In this document: positions 20,224 through 30,455 of the stretch, piece by piece
How positions within the stretch are numbered: position 1 is the first letter of the stretch
Layout: the number at the start of each line of letters is the position of its first letter
The notes under the pieces: generated by a model
The model's input: only the letters and a program-made list of their open reading frames with translations
What the model was told of the DNA's origin: nothing
Databases searched by the model: none
NCBI GenBank assembly: GCA_029210125.1
Contig: JARGPR010000001.1
Coordinates: 454,812 to 518,811, forward strand
Direction of reading: 5' to 3'
Origin: Pseudomonadales bacterium
GTDB taxonomy: Bacteria; Pseudomonadota; Gammaproteobacteria; Pseudomonadales; JAHRWD01
DNA: 64,000 nucleotides
Translations under genes and position numbers: made by a program

Positions 20224-20546
20224 GTTGACCTCGGGGTCATGTAATCAATAATCTCCCGAGTGTATAAGCTAAAGACGTGCCAACTTCTATTCGTTGGTCG
20301 AATTATCCGAATAATCAAATAGTTACACTAACACTATAGGTTAATCATAAAATAAATAACAGGCTTAATTGGTTTTGCGCCACTTTTTTGACGAAAATAT
20401 AACCAATTCTATGGGTGGTTTGTTTTGGGGGGGGCTGAACATGGTGTTGTAGGGGCACGCTGGCCCGCACGATTACTTGATTTGAATGAGGTTTGTTGGT
20501 CGGATTACCTAAAAAGATGGGATCTTAGGAACGTAAGAAGACCCGT
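20224..20546. other. Gene-free stretch (323 bp)
   Basis: The left half (to about 20400) is AT-rich and probably holds the promoter of the diguanylate cyclase gene. The right half is more GC-rich and carries a G8 run near 20428. The short open frame over this part has no recognisable motif and I do not call it. No terminator with a T tract is visible. Confidence 0.5.
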
Positions 20547-21299
20547 TTATCGCTCGAAATGGTTCGCATCCATAGACTGCCCATGCACGGATAAGCTTTC
20601 GTCACTCATCAGGTACAGGTAAAGCGCCATGACCTCTTCAGGGGTGGGGTTTTGATCTGGATTTTCTGCGGGGTAGGCGCTTGCACGCATATTGGTGCGG
20701 GTTGCGCCGGGATTGATGACGTTAACACGGATGTTGCTGACATTGGCAAGTTCATCGGCCCAAATTTGTGCGATACCTTCGATGCCAAATTTTGATGCTG
20801 AATAGGCGCCCCAATAGGCTTTACCTTTCCTGCCAACACCTGATGAGGTGAATATTACAGATGCGTTTGCAGCCTGTTCAAGTAGCGGCATTAGCGCTTT
20901 GGTCATCAAAAAAGGAGCGGTTAGATTGACTTGCATTACCTGTTGCCAGACCGTCGCGCTGTATTGAGCAAGGGGTTTTCGCTCGCCGAGAATACCAGCG
21001 TTTAATAGCAGCCCGTCCAGCTGGCCAAATTCACCTTCGAGGGTTTCTGCTAGCGCTGAATAATCTTCCGGAGTAGCTGTACTCAAATCGAGTGCGACAA
21101 TGGCGGGTGTGGCTCCGCCGTTATTGATGATCTCGTCGTAAACCGATTCCAGCTTCTCAGCAGAGCGACCAAGCAAAATAACGGTTGCGCCCTGGGCTGC
21201 GTAACACTTTGCGGCGGCTCGACCGATACCATCGCTAGCGCCCGTTACCAGAATAGTGCGGTTTTCTAACAAATTACTTGCGGTTTTTTTTGATGGCAT
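20547..21299 (-). CDS. yciK: Short-chain dehydrogenase/reductase YciK
   Basis: A 250-aa SDR with the cofactor loop TGASDGIGRAAAKCYA, the LLLNAGILGERKPL strand, the catalytic Ser in IFTSSGVGRKG and the YSASK motif (YxxxK). YciK is a conserved NADP-dependent reductase of unassigned substrate. The yciK-mupP-ubiG order is the one found in Pseudomonas. Confidence 0.9.
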   Translation of the reverse strand: MPSKKTASNLLENRTILVTGASDGIGRAAAKCYAAQGATVILLGRSAEKLESVYDEIINNGGATPAIVALDLSTATPEDYSALAETLEGEFGQLDGLLLNAGILGERKPLAQYSATVWQQVMQVNLTAPFLMTKALMPLLEQAANASVIFTSSGVGRKGKAYWGAYSASKFGIEGIAQIWADELANVSNIRVNVINPGATRTNMRASAYPAENPDQNPTPEEVMALYLYLMSDESLSVHGQSMDANHFER

Positions 21300-21401
21300 G
21301 GGGGTTCGGTATCGGTTAAGGGATGAGGGTATATCTGATCGTTATATCTATATTGTCAGATTTTTGACTAAAGCCTAAGCATCAAGGCTTTCGTGAGGTT
21401 G

Positions 21402-22094
21402 TTAACTTGCCGGGTGAGCGGCAACTCGTTGCCAAAACCAATCGCTTAGCTCGGCAACCGTTTCAAGTGAAATATCTGCTCCCCAATTGTGGGGTGGGTC
21501 ATTTTTGTCGATATAACCATATAACACGGCGACGGTTTCCATCTCGGCATTTCTGCCCGCTTCAATGTCTCGACGGTGGTCACCAATGTAGACTGTGTTG
21601 CGTGGATTGCAGTTAATTTGGCTGCAGGCTAATAACATCGATTCTGGATCAGGTTTGGCATTACTGACATGTTCCGGGCAAACCAGCGTGTTGGCACGCT
21701 TAAGCAGGTTTAGATCCTCCAGCAGCGGAGTTGCGTAACGCAGTGGTTTGTTGGTGATGATGCCCCATGGCAGTCCCTGTTGTTCAATGCTGGCAAGTAG
21801 CTCTTCGATCCCAGGAAATAAACGGGTGCTTTGGCTGAGCCGCGCTGCATAAAGCTCCAGAAATCTTTCCCTTAGCGGCTCGAACTGCTGATGTTGGTTG
21901 TCGATATTGCAACCAAGGGATACCAGTGCTGCGGCACCGTGGGAAACCTGCGACCTGATTTGGGAATCACTGAGATTCGTTCTGATCTGTTGTTCTGCCA
22001 TTAATGCCCGTAATACCGCGATAAAATCCGGGGCGGTATCCAGCAGGGTGCCATCGAGATCAAATAGAACTGCTTCTAGTGGTTTGGCTTTCAT
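21402..22094 (-). CDS. mupP: HAD phosphatase, probably N-acetylmuramic acid 6-phosphate phosphatase
   Basis: 230 aa, HAD superfamily of the phosphoglycolate phosphatase type: LFDLDGTLLDTAPDF (nucleophile Asp), GIITNKPLRYATPLLE (motif II/III) and YIGDHRRDIEAGRNA (motif IV). By sequence alone Gph and MupP are hard to separate. Position between yciK and ubiG is that of Pseudomonas mupP, whose product acts in the MurNAc recycling route to UDP-MurNAc. Partner genes amgK and murU are not in the window. Confidence 0.82.
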   Translation of the reverse strand: MKAKPLEAVLFDLDGTLLDTAPDFIAVLRALMAEQQIRTNLSDSQIRSQVSHGAAALVSLGCNIDNQHQQFEPLRERFLELYAARLSQSTRLFPGIEELLASIEQQGLPWGIITNKPLRYATPLLEDLNLLKRANTLVCPEHVSNAKPDPESMLLACSQINCNPRNTVYIGDHRRDIEAGRNAEMETVAVLYGYIDKNDPPHNWGADISLETVAELSDWFWQRVAAHPAS

Positions 22095-22137
22095 TTTTCT
22101 AGCCTTTTCTCTATGGTCTTTGTTGGTGGCAGCGTTT

Positions 22138-22854
22138 TCACAGAGGTTTATGGGCGTGAACTAGATAATTGACGCTGGTATCGCTACTTAAACGGTATCG
22201 TTTGGTTAGCGGGTTATAGGTCATACCGCTGATATCCTTTGGTTGTAGATCCGCCTGCCTTGCCCATCGAGCGAGTTCGGATGGCTTGATCAACTTTTCA
22301 TAATCGTGGGTGCCCTTCGGTAATAGTTTGAGTACACGCTCCGCAGCAACGATTGCGAACAGATAAGCCTTTGGGTTTCGGCTAATGGTTGAAAAATAGA
22401 TCATGCCGCCGGGCTTCAGTGCTTTCGAACAGGCTTTAATAATGGAGCTGGGGTCAGGGACATGTTCCAGCATCTCCATGCAAGCGATAATGTCGTAGTT
22501 TTCCGGTTCCTGTTCGGCGAGTTCCTCAATGGTGGTGAGACGATATTCGATATCAAAACCACTTTCCTTCTTATGGAGCTCGGCGACTGAAAGGGGCGCT
22601 TCTCCAACGTCTATTCCGGTCACTATCGCGCCACGGGCCGCCAGACCTTCGCTGAGAATGCCGCCGCCGCATCCGACATCTAGCACTTTTTTTCCGGCAA
22701 CCGGTGAGCGCTGATCAATATAGTTGAGTCGCAACGGGTTGATTTGATGAAGTGGGCGGAACTCACTGTTTTGATCCCACCAGCGACTCGCCAACGCTTC
22801 AAATTTGGCGACTTCCGATGGGTCGATGTTTTTACCTGCGGCTTGTGTTTGCAT
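22138..22854 (-). CDS. ubiG: Ubiquinone biosynthesis O-methyltransferase
   Basis: Carries out both O-methylations of ubiquinone synthesis. 238 aa: KFEALASRWWDQNSEFRPLH is the UbiG N-terminal signature, VLDVGCGGGILSEGLAARGA the SAM-binding motif I, and KPGGMIYFSTISRNPKAYL a conserved later segment. It ends 43 bp before mupP on the same strand. Confidence 0.96.
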   Translation of the reverse strand: MQTQAAGKNIDPSEVAKFEALASRWWDQNSEFRPLHQINPLRLNYIDQRSPVAGKKVLDVGCGGGILSEGLAARGAIVTGIDVGEAPLSVAELHKKESGFDIEYRLTTIEELAEQEPENYDIIACMEMLEHVPDPSSIIKACSKALKPGGMIYFSTISRNPKAYLFAIVAAERVLKLLPKGTHDYEKLIKPSELARWARQADLQPKDISGMTYNPLTKRYRLSSDTSVNYLVHAHKPL

Positions 22855-22961
22855 AGGGTATTTGTTGAGCGGGATTTGGAGTTAAATTGATGACGCTAAG
22901 TGGGGGCGAATTGTGGTCAGCTGAGCGCTAAAGATCAACCGTTTTTTATAGGTTCTGGCCG

Positions 22962-24311
22962 TTAGTCAAGGCTAGCACGATTGGTGATTTTGTTACGCCA
23001 TTGCTTTGCTTTGTGGATGATTTCGGTGGTGTCGGTACCGATTAACTGTGATTGTTCAACCACCGCTTTGCCACCGATCCAACTGTGGCTAAGCTGGCTG
23101 GCGCTGTTGGTGTAGATCAGTTGTGATAGAGGGTTATATATTGGCTGCTGAAATACTGAGTCAAGATTGATCGCGATTAAATCGGCCCATTTGCCTGCTT
23201 CGATACTGCCTAACTTGTGCTCCAGGCCAATTGCTCTTGCACCATTGATCGTCGCCATTTCGATCGCGTCATGGTCGGTTATGGTCGCAGCATTGCCGCT
23301 GTTTGCTTTGGCGGTCAGTGCAGCGCTGCGCATTTCACTAAACAGGTCGAGATCATTATTGCTGGCGCAACCATCGGTACCAAGGCCCACGTTAACGCCA
23401 GCTTCAAGCAAGGAGATGATTGGACAATAACCGCTGGCCAGTTTCATGTTGGATTCGGGGCAATGGATCACATGGGCGTTGGATTTCTTTAGCAGGCGAA
23501 TATCCTCTTCGTTGAGGTGGGTTGCATGAACCGCCTGAAGAGAAGGGGACAGTAGACCAAGATCTGCCAGTCGTTTGATCGGTCGTTTTCCGTATTGTTT
23601 TAGCGAATCCTGAATCTCCTGGCGGGTTTCATGCAGATGGGTGTGAACAGGTATTTCAAGTTCTGCGGACAACATCGCAATACGCTGCATTGGCGCGTCA
23701 GAAACGGTATAAGGCGCATGGGGCCCAAAGGCAATATTGACGGTTTCACTATCTCGGTAATCGTCCTGTAGTTGCAGGCCTTTGGAGATATATTCGTCGG
23801 CATTCTGGGCCCAGATGGTCGGAAAATCCATCACTGGAAAGCAGACTTGACTACGGATTCCCATTTGATGGGCGATCTCTGCGAACATGTCTGGGAAAAA
23901 ATACATATCGGAGCAGAAAGTTGTGCCGCTTAGCAGCATCTCAGCGATGGCTAATTCACTGCCGTCATGTACAAATTCTGCACTGACCCACTGCTGCTCG
24001 GCGGGCCAGATTTGGTCGTTTAGCCAATTTTGAAGGGGGAGGTCATCCGCCATGCCACGAAAAAGGCTCATGGCCGCATGGCCGTGACCATTGATCAAGC
24101 CGGGTAATAAAACCTGTTGCTTTAAATGCCATATCTTATTGGCTTCAAATTGCAGTTCAATCTGTTCTGAAGGCAGAATTGCTCTGATTTCCCCCTTGTC
24201 GATAGCAACCGCATGATCTTCTAAAATAGTATTTCGAGGGATCACGGGAATGATCCAGTCAGCATAGATAATCGAATCAATTTGGGTACGAGTGGTCTGT
24301 TCAGAGTTCAT
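22962..24311 (-). CDS. mtaD: 5-methylthioadenosine/S-adenosylhomocysteine deaminase family
   Basis: Amidohydrolase-fold deaminase. From the preferred ATG at 24311 (MNSEQTTRTQ) the protein is 449 aa; a longer frame to 24377 begins with a Pro-rich stretch lacking similarity and is rejected. Metal ligands: PGLINGHGHAAMSLFRG, the late HTHLHETRQE, VIHCPESNMKLASG and GLGTDGCASNNDLD. The same order mtaD-ubiG-mupP-yciK beside gyrA occurs in Pseudomonas. It acts in methylthioadenosine salvage; activity on other adenosine derivatives cannot be excluded. Confidence 0.9.
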   Translation of the reverse strand: MNSEQTTRTQIDSIIYADWIIPVIPRNTILEDHAVAIDKGEIRAILPSEQIELQFEANKIWHLKQQVLLPGLINGHGHAAMSLFRGMADDLPLQNWLNDQIWPAEQQWVSAEFVHDGSELAIAEMLLSGTTFCSDMYFFPDMFAEIAHQMGIRSQVCFPVMDFPTIWAQNADEYISKGLQLQDDYRDSETVNIAFGPHAPYTVSDAPMQRIAMLSAELEIPVHTHLHETRQEIQDSLKQYGKRPIKRLADLGLLSPSLQAVHATHLNEEDIRLLKKSNAHVIHCPESNMKLASGYCPIISLLEAGVNVGLGTDGCASNNDLDLFSEMRSAALTAKANSGNAATITDHDAIEMATINGARAIGLEHKLGSIEAGKWADLIAINLDSVFQQPIYNPLSQLIYTNSASQLSHSWIGGKAVVEQSQLIGTDTTEIIHKAKQWRNKITNRASLD

Positions 24312-24495
24312 ATTAAAAGCCAAGTTAGCGGGGGTAGGGGGTGGCGACGGTATTGATCGCCCAAATAAGGGCTTCACAGAGCCTCTAGTCGGCCTGCTTC
24401 CCTGAGCGATCTCAATATTTTAGTGGTGTGATTATAGCTGTTTACAGAAAACAGCGCTCAGAGGCGATCTCAGCCGTGCTTGCGTGGGGTAGGCA

Positions 24496-24504
24496 TGATA
24501 CAAT
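24496..24504 (+). promoter_or_regulatory. Extended -10 element upstream of gyrA
   Basis: TGA-TACAAT, an extended -10 box, 117 bases upstream of the gyrA ATG. No good -35 is present at the normal distance. About 40 bases further upstream lies a 7-bp inverted repeat (GCTGTTT/AAACAGC, 24437-24455). gyrA promoters in other bacteria respond to supercoiling through the -10 region. Confidence 0.4.
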
Positions 24505-24621
24505 TCCGGGCTTTCACGCGTACGATTCCCAGCTGGGGCTGTTATTAACTTCTTCGGGTTGGATCATCCAGATCGGGGACTGAGCCGCGTTTCATTAGAA
24601 TTATAAATAAATTGGACCACA

Positions 24622-27246
24622 ATGGGCGAAAACCATTCAGATATTTCACCGATTAATATCGTTGATGAGCTAAAGACCTCCTACCTTGATTACGCCATGA
24701 GCGTGATTGTTGGGCGTGCACTGCCTGATGTTCGGGATGGCCTAAAGCCCGTTCACCGTCGCGTACTATTCGCAATGCGTGAATTAAACAACGACTGGAA
24801 TAAACCCTATAAAAAGTCTGCCCGTGTGGTCGGTGACGTGATTGGTAAATATCACCCCCACGGTGACTCCGCCGTTTACGACACGATTGTACGAATGGCC
24901 CAGGATTTCTCGCTACGATACCCATTGGTCGATGGCCAGGGTAACTTTGGCTCCATTGACGGTGACTCCGCTGCTGCGATGCGGTACACAGAAATTCGGA
25001 TGAGCCGAATCGCCCACGAGATGCTTGAAGATCTTGACAAGGAAACCGTCGATTTTGTCCCCAACTACGACGAGACCGAACAGATTCCAGTGGTGATGCC
25101 GACCCGCATCCCCAATCTGTTGATGAATGGATCATCCGGTATCGCCGTAGGTATGGCGACCAATATACCGCCGCATAATTTAGAAGAAGTATTGAACGCC
25201 TGTCTGGCGCTGATTGATGATCCTGATCTTAGTATTGATGGGCTGATGGAACATATTCCAGGCCCGGATTTCCCGACTGGCGGTATCATTAATGGCCGCA
25301 TGGGTATTCTTGAAGCCTATCGTACAGGCCGTGGCCGTATCTACATGCGAGCCAAAACCGAATTTGAAACCTATGAAAATAACCGTGTCGCTATTATTGT
25401 TCGCGAGATTCCCTACCAGCTAAATAAAACCAAACTGATAGAACGTATCGCCGAGCTGGTTAAAGAGAAAAAGCTAGAGGGTGTAAGCGGCCTTCGTGAT
25501 GAGTCCGACAAGGACGGTATGCGTATCGTAATTGAACTGCGTCGCGGTGAAGTGCCAGAGGTAGTGTTGAATAACCTCTATTCGCAAACCCAGATGGAAT
25601 CCGTGTTTGGTATCAATATGGTTGCACTGGTGGATGGTCAGCCTGGCATTCTTAACCTCAAACAAATTCTCGATGCCTTCGTACGTCACCGCCGTGACGT
25701 GGTCACCCGCCGTACCCTTTATCTATTACGCAAAGCCCGTGAGCGCGGTCACGTATTAGAGGGTCTGGCGGTAGCGCTGTCCAATATCGATTATGTGATC
25801 GAGATGATCAAATCCTCGGCCAATGCTGCTGAGGCCAAGCAAAAACTGGTTGCTGAAATTTGGGATGCGGCCATTGTAATTCGCATGTTAGAGAAGGCTG
25901 GTTCAGAAGCCTGTCGTCCAGCCGATCTGCCCAAAGGGTTAGGTTTGCAGGATGGCAAATATGTGCTTTCTGAAGTTCAGGCTCAGGCTATTCTGGATCT
26001 GCGCCTGCATCGCCTTACCGGCCTGGAGCATGAAAAGCTACTGGGTGAATATGAAGAGATCCTGCTGAAAATCGCTGAATATCTGGAAATTCTTTCCGAT
26101 GCTGAACGATTGATGGCGGTAATTAGGGAAGAACTCGAAGAGATTCGCTCCAATTACTCCGATGAACGCAAAACCGAAATCATTAGCTCCCGCCAGGATT
26201 TGACTGCGGAAGATCTGATCACAGAAGAGGATCGAGTCGTCACGATCTCCCACGGTGGTTACGCAAAAACCCAGTCACTCGATGTGTATCAATCACAGCG
26301 TCGCGGTGGTCGTGGTAAAGCCGCAACCGCAGTCAAAGAGGAAGATTTTGTAGAGCATCTGTTGGTGGCAAGTACCCACGATACTATTTTGTGCTTTAGT
26401 AATCTTGGAAAAGTGTATTGGCTCAAAGTATTTCATATCCCGATCGCGGGCCGTAGCTCCCGGGGGCGGCCAATGGTAAACCTCTTGCCCCTGGATGATG
26501 ATGAACGAATCACCAGCATTTTGCCGGTTCCGGAATACAGCGAAGACCACTACATCTTTATGGCGACCTCAGCGGGTATCGTCAAGAAAACGGCCCTCAC
26601 GGCATTTTCGCGACCACGATCAGTAGGTCTGCGGGCTATCGAACTTCAGGAAGGGGATACTCTGGTAGGTACTGCGATCACTGATGGACAGTGTGATCTG
26701 ATGTTGGCAAGTAGCTCCGGTAAGGTTTTGCGTTTTAAAGAAACCGATGTGCGAGCAATGGGTCGCACCGCGCGTGGTGTTAGAGGCATTCGATTGGCGG
26801 ATGAACACCGGGTGATTTCATTGACGATTCCTTCCGATGATTCAGATTTGTTGATGGTTTGTGAGAATGGTTATGGGAAACGTAGCCGCTGTGAAGATTT
26901 CCCTGTGTATGGACGTGGTGGCCAGGGTGTAATCGGTATTCAGGCCAGTGAACGGAACGGTGCTATGGTCGGCGCAGTACAGGTTTTTACTGGCGACGAA
27001 ATTATGTTGATCAGCGACCTGGGTACACTGGTACGTACCGGAGCGGATCAAACTCCAGTGTTGGGTCGTAATACCCAGGGTGTCACCCTGATTCGTATTC
27101 GAGAAGAGGAGCGACTAGTTGGTGTTGCCCGGGTAGCTGAGGCAGATATTGAGTCGGATGAAGGTTCTTCAGATAAATCTGAAGAGAACTCAAACGAAAG
27201 CACCGGTAATGATGATCAGAGCCCTGCTCAGGAATCGAACGAATAG
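24622..27246 (+). CDS. gyrA: DNA gyrase subunit A
   Basis: 874 aa (E. coli 875). The breakage-reunion domain holds the catalytic Tyr in [11 protein letters not shown]. The quinolone-resistance region reads [14 protein letters not shown], with Ser and Asp at the positions of E. coli S83 and D87, the susceptible wild type. The C-terminal beta-pinwheel contains the GyrA box QRRGGRGK. The acidic C-terminal tail ([14 protein letters not shown]) matches the autoregulatory tail of enteric GyrA. gyrA is followed by pheA with 13 bases between; serC, found here in Pseudomonas, is missing. Confidence 0.98.
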   Translation: MGENHSDISPINIVDELKTSYLDYAMSVIVGRALPDVRDGLKPVHRRVLFAMRELNNDWNKPYKKSARVVGDVIGKYHPHGDSAVYDTIVRMAQDFSLRYPLVDGQGNFGSIDGDSAAAMRYTEIRMSRIAHEMLEDLDKETVDFVPNYDETEQIPVVMPTRIPNLLMNGSSGIAVGMATNIPPHNLEEVLNACLALIDDPDLSIDGLMEHIPGPDFPTGGIINGRMGILEAYRTGRGRIYMRAKTEFETYENNRVAIIVREIPYQLNKTKLIERIAELVKEKKLEGVSGLRDESDKDGMRIVIELRRGEVPEVVLNNLYSQTQMESVFGINMVALVDGQPGILNLKQILDAFVRHRRDVVTRRTLYLLRKARERGHVLEGLAVALSNIDYVIEMIKSSANAAEAKQKLVAEIWDAAIVIRMLEKAGSEACRPADLPKGLGLQDGKYVLSEVQAQAILDLRLHRLTGLEHEKLLGEYEEILLKIAEYLEILSDAERLMAVIREELEEIRSNYSDERKTEIISSRQDLTAEDLITEEDRVVTISHGGYAKTQSLDVYQSQRRGGRGKAATAVKEEDFVEHLLVASTHDTILCFSNLGKVYWLKVFHIPIAGRSSRGRPMVNLLPLDDDERITSILPVPEYSEDHYIFMATSAGIVKKTALTAFSRPRSVGLRAIELQEGDTLVGTAITDGQCDLMLASSSGKVLRFKETDVRAMGRTARGVRGIRLADEHRVISLTIPSDDSDLLMVCENGYGKRSRCEDFPVYGRGGQGVIGIQASERNGAMVGAVQVFTGDEIMLISDLGTLVRTGADQTPVLGRNTQGVTLIRIREEERLVGVARVAEADIESDEGSSDKSEENSNESTGNDDQSPAQESNE

Positions 27247-27259
27247 TTGGAGTGAAGTA

Positions 27260-28372
27260 ATGTCTGACACTGATACCGGCCAGTCGAGTAATTCAGAACA
27301 GCGCTTGCAGGGCCTGCGGGATGCGATCGATCAGGCTGATCATGATATCCAGAATGCCCTTAACCGCAGGGTTGAGCTCGTTCAAGAGGTGGCGGAAGTC
27401 AAACTGCAGGCGGGTGGTGACGATGCGGTCTATTATAGGCCTGAGCGCGAAGCGCAGGTTTTGCGGCGTGTTAAACAGGACAACCCTGGCCCCCTTGAAG
27501 ACAACACCGTAGCCCGTATTTTTCGTGAAATTATGTCCGCCTGCCTGGCGTTGGAAAAGCCCGTGCAGGTGGCCTATCTTGGCCCCGAGGGCACCTACAC
27601 TCAGTCAGCCGCGCTGAAGCAGTTTGGCTCCAGTATGAAAGGGCTTCCAGTTGCAAGTATTGAGCATATTTTTAGCGCGGTTGAGCGAGGCAACGCCGCC
27701 TACGGTGTGGTGCCGGTAGAAAATTCCACTGAAGGTCCTGTCAATCAAACTCTTGATTGCCTGCTAAACAGCCCATTGACGATATGTGGCGAAGTGGAGT
27801 TACCCATCCACCACAATTTGCTTGCCCAGCAAGCCGATGTTAAGCCTGACGTCATTTATTCCCATCAGCAGTCTCTGGCCCAGTGCCGCAACTGGTTGGC
27901 TCAAAACTATCCCGATGTTGAGCAGATTGCAGTCAGTAGTAACGCTGAAGCGGCGCGGCTAGCGGCGGAACAGCCTAATTGCGCTGCCATTGCAGGGGAT
28001 AGTGCCGCGCAGGTCTATCAACTTCGGATAATTGAGCCCTGTATTGAAGATAGCCGCGATAACACAACACGTTTTCTGGTGGTGGGTACTCAGGATGTGG
28101 GCATTAGTGGTGATGATAAAACCTCGATTATTGTATCTACCAAAAACCGTCCCGGTGCGCTCGCTGAAATATTGCATTTGTTTCAGCAAAATGACATTAA
28201 TCTGGCCAAAATTGTTACCAGACCCTCGGCGGAAGCCACCTGGGCTTACATGTTTTTTATTGATTTTCAGGGCCATATGCAGGACAGATCGGTAGTTAGC
28301 GTAATGGAAGAAATGGAATCGAAGTCGGTTGCGGTAAAGTGGTTAGGTTCATATCCAGTGGCAGCGATTTGA
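27260..28372 (+). CDS. pheA: Bifunctional chorismate mutase / prephenate dehydratase
   Basis: P-protein making phenylpyruvate from chorismate. From ATG 27260 (SD GGAGTG upstream) the product is 370 aa. A longer frame starting inside gyrA is rejected. Domains: chorismate mutase (about 14-100, LRDAIDQADHDIQNALNRRV), prephenate dehydratase (about 105-280, VAYLGPEGTYTQSAA, VPVENSTEGPVNQ, DNTTRFLVVG) and a C-terminal ACT domain (about 290-365, KNRPGALAEIL) for feedback inhibition by phenylalanine. Confidence 0.97.
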   Translation: MSDTDTGQSSNSEQRLQGLRDAIDQADHDIQNALNRRVELVQEVAEVKLQAGGDDAVYYRPEREAQVLRRVKQDNPGPLEDNTVARIFREIMSACLALEKPVQVAYLGPEGTYTQSAALKQFGSSMKGLPVASIEHIFSAVERGNAAYGVVPVENSTEGPVNQTLDCLLNSPLTICGEVELPIHHNLLAQQADVKPDVIYSHQQSLAQCRNWLAQNYPDVEQIAVSSNAEAARLAAEQPNCAAIAGDSAAQVYQLRIIEPCIEDSRDNTTRFLVVGTQDVGISGDDKTSIIVSTKNRPGALAEILHLFQQNDINLAKIVTRPSAEATWAYMFFIDFQGHMQDRSVVSVMEEMESKSVAVKWLGSYPVAAI

Positions 28373-28408
28373 AGAATTTTATTGAGGCATATAACAGAGG
28401 TTTTTCGT

Positions 28409-29512
28409 TTGACTACTGATTTTATTAAGCTTGGCGTAGCGGGTATTCAGGCCCTGCAGCCTTATCAGGCTGGAAAACCGATTGATGAGCTCAAGCGCGA
28501 GATGGGTATTACCGAGGTAATCAAGCTTGCGAGTAATGAAAACCCGATAGGCCCAGGTTCAAAGTCGCTGGATGCGATTCGTGAAGTGTTGGAAGATCTG
28601 GCGCTGTATCCCGATGGAAGCGGGTTTGCTCTGAAGCATAAGTTAGCGGAAAAGTTTGGCCTCAAGGCTGACGAAATCACATTGGGTAACGGCTCCAGTG
28701 AAATATTCACCCTGTTGCTTCGTTGTTATGTAACGGATCAGCATGAAGTGGTTTATTCCCAGCATGGCTTTGCCATGTACTCGATTTTGACCCGCTCCGT
28801 TGGTGCGACTCCGGTGGTGGTACCCGCCTTAAACCATGGTCATGATCTCGATGCCATGGCCGCAGCGATAAACGATAAAACTGCATTGGTTTTTATCGCG
28901 AACCCCAATAACCCTACCGGGACCTACGTTACCGAAGATCAAATTCGGGCTTTTATGGCCAAAGTGCCAGAGCATGTAATCGTGGTGCTCGATGAAGCCT
29001 ATGCCGAATATGTTGAACAAGCTGATTACGCCGATGGGCTCAAGCTGGTCGATGACTATGCCAATTTGGTTGTGACGAGAACCTTCTCGAAAGCCTACGG
29101 ATTGGCGGCACTGCGCATTGGATATGGTGTAAGCAATGCAGCGATTGCAGATATGATGAATCGAGTGCGCGAACCTTTTAACGTTAATAGTCTGGCTTTG
29201 GTTGCCGCCGAAGCAGCCCTTGACGATCAAGTCCATCTGGAAAAAAGCCGTAGGGTTAATCACGAAGGTATACAACAGTTAATGGCCGGTTTTGAAAAGA
29301 TGGGCCTGGAATATATCCCCACCGTTGGCAATTTCATTTCGGTAAATGTAGGTCGCGATGCAGCGCCTGTTTATCAGGAGTTGTTACGTCATGGCATGAT
29401 TGTACGACCGATTGGCGGTGACTATGAACTACCCCATTATTTGCGGGTGACCATCGGTTTGCCGGAACAAAACCGGGCATTCCTCGATGCGTTGGCAAAG
29501 GTTTTAGCCTGA
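28409..29512 (+). CDS. hisC: Histidinol-phosphate aminotransferase family (HisC2)
   Basis: PLP-dependent class I/II aminotransferase, 367 aa from the TTG at 28409, which has AGAGG eight bases upstream. An earlier TTG at 28382 lacks such a site. Motifs: KLASNENPIGPGSKSL, FIANPNNPTGTY, VLDEAYAEYV and TRTFSKAYGLAALRIGYG with the PLP Lys. Between pheA and tyrA this copy probably makes phenylalanine and tyrosine from their keto acids as well as, or instead of, acting in histidine synthesis. Confidence 0.94.
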   Translation: MTTDFIKLGVAGIQALQPYQAGKPIDELKREMGITEVIKLASNENPIGPGSKSLDAIREVLEDLALYPDGSGFALKHKLAEKFGLKADEITLGNGSSEIFTLLLRCYVTDQHEVVYSQHGFAMYSILTRSVGATPVVVPALNHGHDLDAMAAAINDKTALVFIANPNNPTGTYVTEDQIRAFMAKVPEHVIVVLDEAYAEYVEQADYADGLKLVDDYANLVVTRTFSKAYGLAALRIGYGVSNAAIADMMNRVREPFNVNSLALVAAEAALDDQVHLEKSRRVNHEGIQQLMAGFEKMGLEYIPTVGNFISVNVGRDAAPVYQELLRHGMIVRPIGGDYELPHYLRVTIGLPEQNRAFLDALAKVLA

Positions 29513-29522
29513 CCCCTTATAG

Positions 29523-30455
29523 ATGTCGAGCACTCCTAAAACAGAAGTTTTTAAAACAGAGCGTTTAGTTATCATCGGCTTAGGGCTGATCGGTGGCTCC
29601 CTGGCCTGCGCTCTTCAGAAAGCCAGGGCTGCTGGTGAAGTGTCGATCAAAACAATTGTTGGCTGTAATCGTTCTCTGGAAGGTTTAAAAGCGGCCAAAC
29701 AAAATGGGGTGATTGACGAATTTTGTACAGATGCCGCTGAAACGGTAAAAGATGCAGATATCGTTGTTTTGGGGGTGCCGGTACTTTCGATTCGGCCCAT
29801 ATTGGAACAGATTCGATCACACTTGAAACCTGGTGCTATTGTCAGCGATGTTGGTAGCGTAAAGCAGCTCGTCGTAGATGATATGACTGAACTACTGACA
29901 AACACAGGCGTTCACTGGGTTCCGGCTCATCCGATTGCTGGTTCTGAACAGTCTGGGGTCAGTGCTGCCCAGCCCGGTCTGTTTAAGGGGCGTAAAGTTA
30001 TTCTGACACCCTCAGAAAACAGCGAGCCGCGTGCCGTCGCTCAAATTGATGCGATGTGGCGGGCCACGGGTGCCGAGCGATTTCATATGAGCGTTTCTGA
30101 GCATGACAGGGTATTAGCCGCCACTAGTCATTTACCCCACTTATTGGCATTTTCTCTGGTGGATACCCTTGCGAGCCAAGAGCGAGGTTGGGATGTTTTT
30201 AAATTTGCAGCGGGTGGTTTCCGTGATTTCAGCCGGATCGCGGCTAGTGACCCAAAAATGTGGCATGACATTTTCCTAAGTAACCGTGAAGCAGTGATTG
30301 AGGCGCTGGATCTATTCAGTGCTGATCTCACAAATTTGCGACAACATCTGCTTGATGAAGATGGTGAGTCGTTGATTGAAGTTTTCAAGCGTGCCAAGGC
30401 TGCAAGAGATCATTTTGAAGAACAATTCCAGAATACAGGATCAGATATTGAGTAA
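29523..30455 (+). CDS. tyrA: Prephenate/arogenate dehydrogenase
   Basis: NAD(P)-dependent oxidative decarboxylation to 4-hydroxyphenylpyruvate or tyrosine. 310 aa: Rossmann motif IIGLGLIGGSLACAL, VGSVKQLV, PAHPIAGSEQSGVSAAQPG (active-site His) and VLAATSHLPHLLAF. No chorismate mutase domain is attached. In Pseudomonas the tyrA-type domain is fused to aroA; here they are separate frames overlapping by eight bases. Confidence 0.94.
   Translation: MSSTPKTEVFKTERLVIIGLGLIGGSLACALQKARAAGEVSIKTIVGCNRSLEGLKAAKQNGVIDEFCTDAAETVKDADIVVLGVPVLSIRPILEQIRSHLKPGAIVSDVGSVKQLVVDDMTELLTNTGVHWVPAHPIAGSEQSGVSAAQPGLFKGRKVILTPSENSEPRAVAQIDAMWRATGAERFHMSVSEHDRVLAATSHLPHLLAFSLVDTLASQERGWDVFKFAAGGFRDFSRIAASDPKMWHDIFLSNREAVIEALDLFSADLTNLRQHLLDEDGESLIEVFKRAKAARDHFEEQFQNTGSDIE

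Noticed and set aside
20425-20622. 65-codon plus-strand open frame between the diguanylate cyclase and yciK
   Set aside because: It overlaps the 3' end of yciK, has no motif and no ribosome-binding site.
24653-25135. 160-codon minus-strand open frame inside gyrA
   Set aside because: It is the antisense shadow of a highly conserved gyrA region; Ser/Arg-rich translation typical of shadow frames.
27149-27259. Earlier start for pheA inside gyrA
   Set aside because: It would be the out-of-frame reading of the gyrA acidic tail; ATG 27260 has a Shine-Dalgarno and gives a normal chorismate mutase N terminus.
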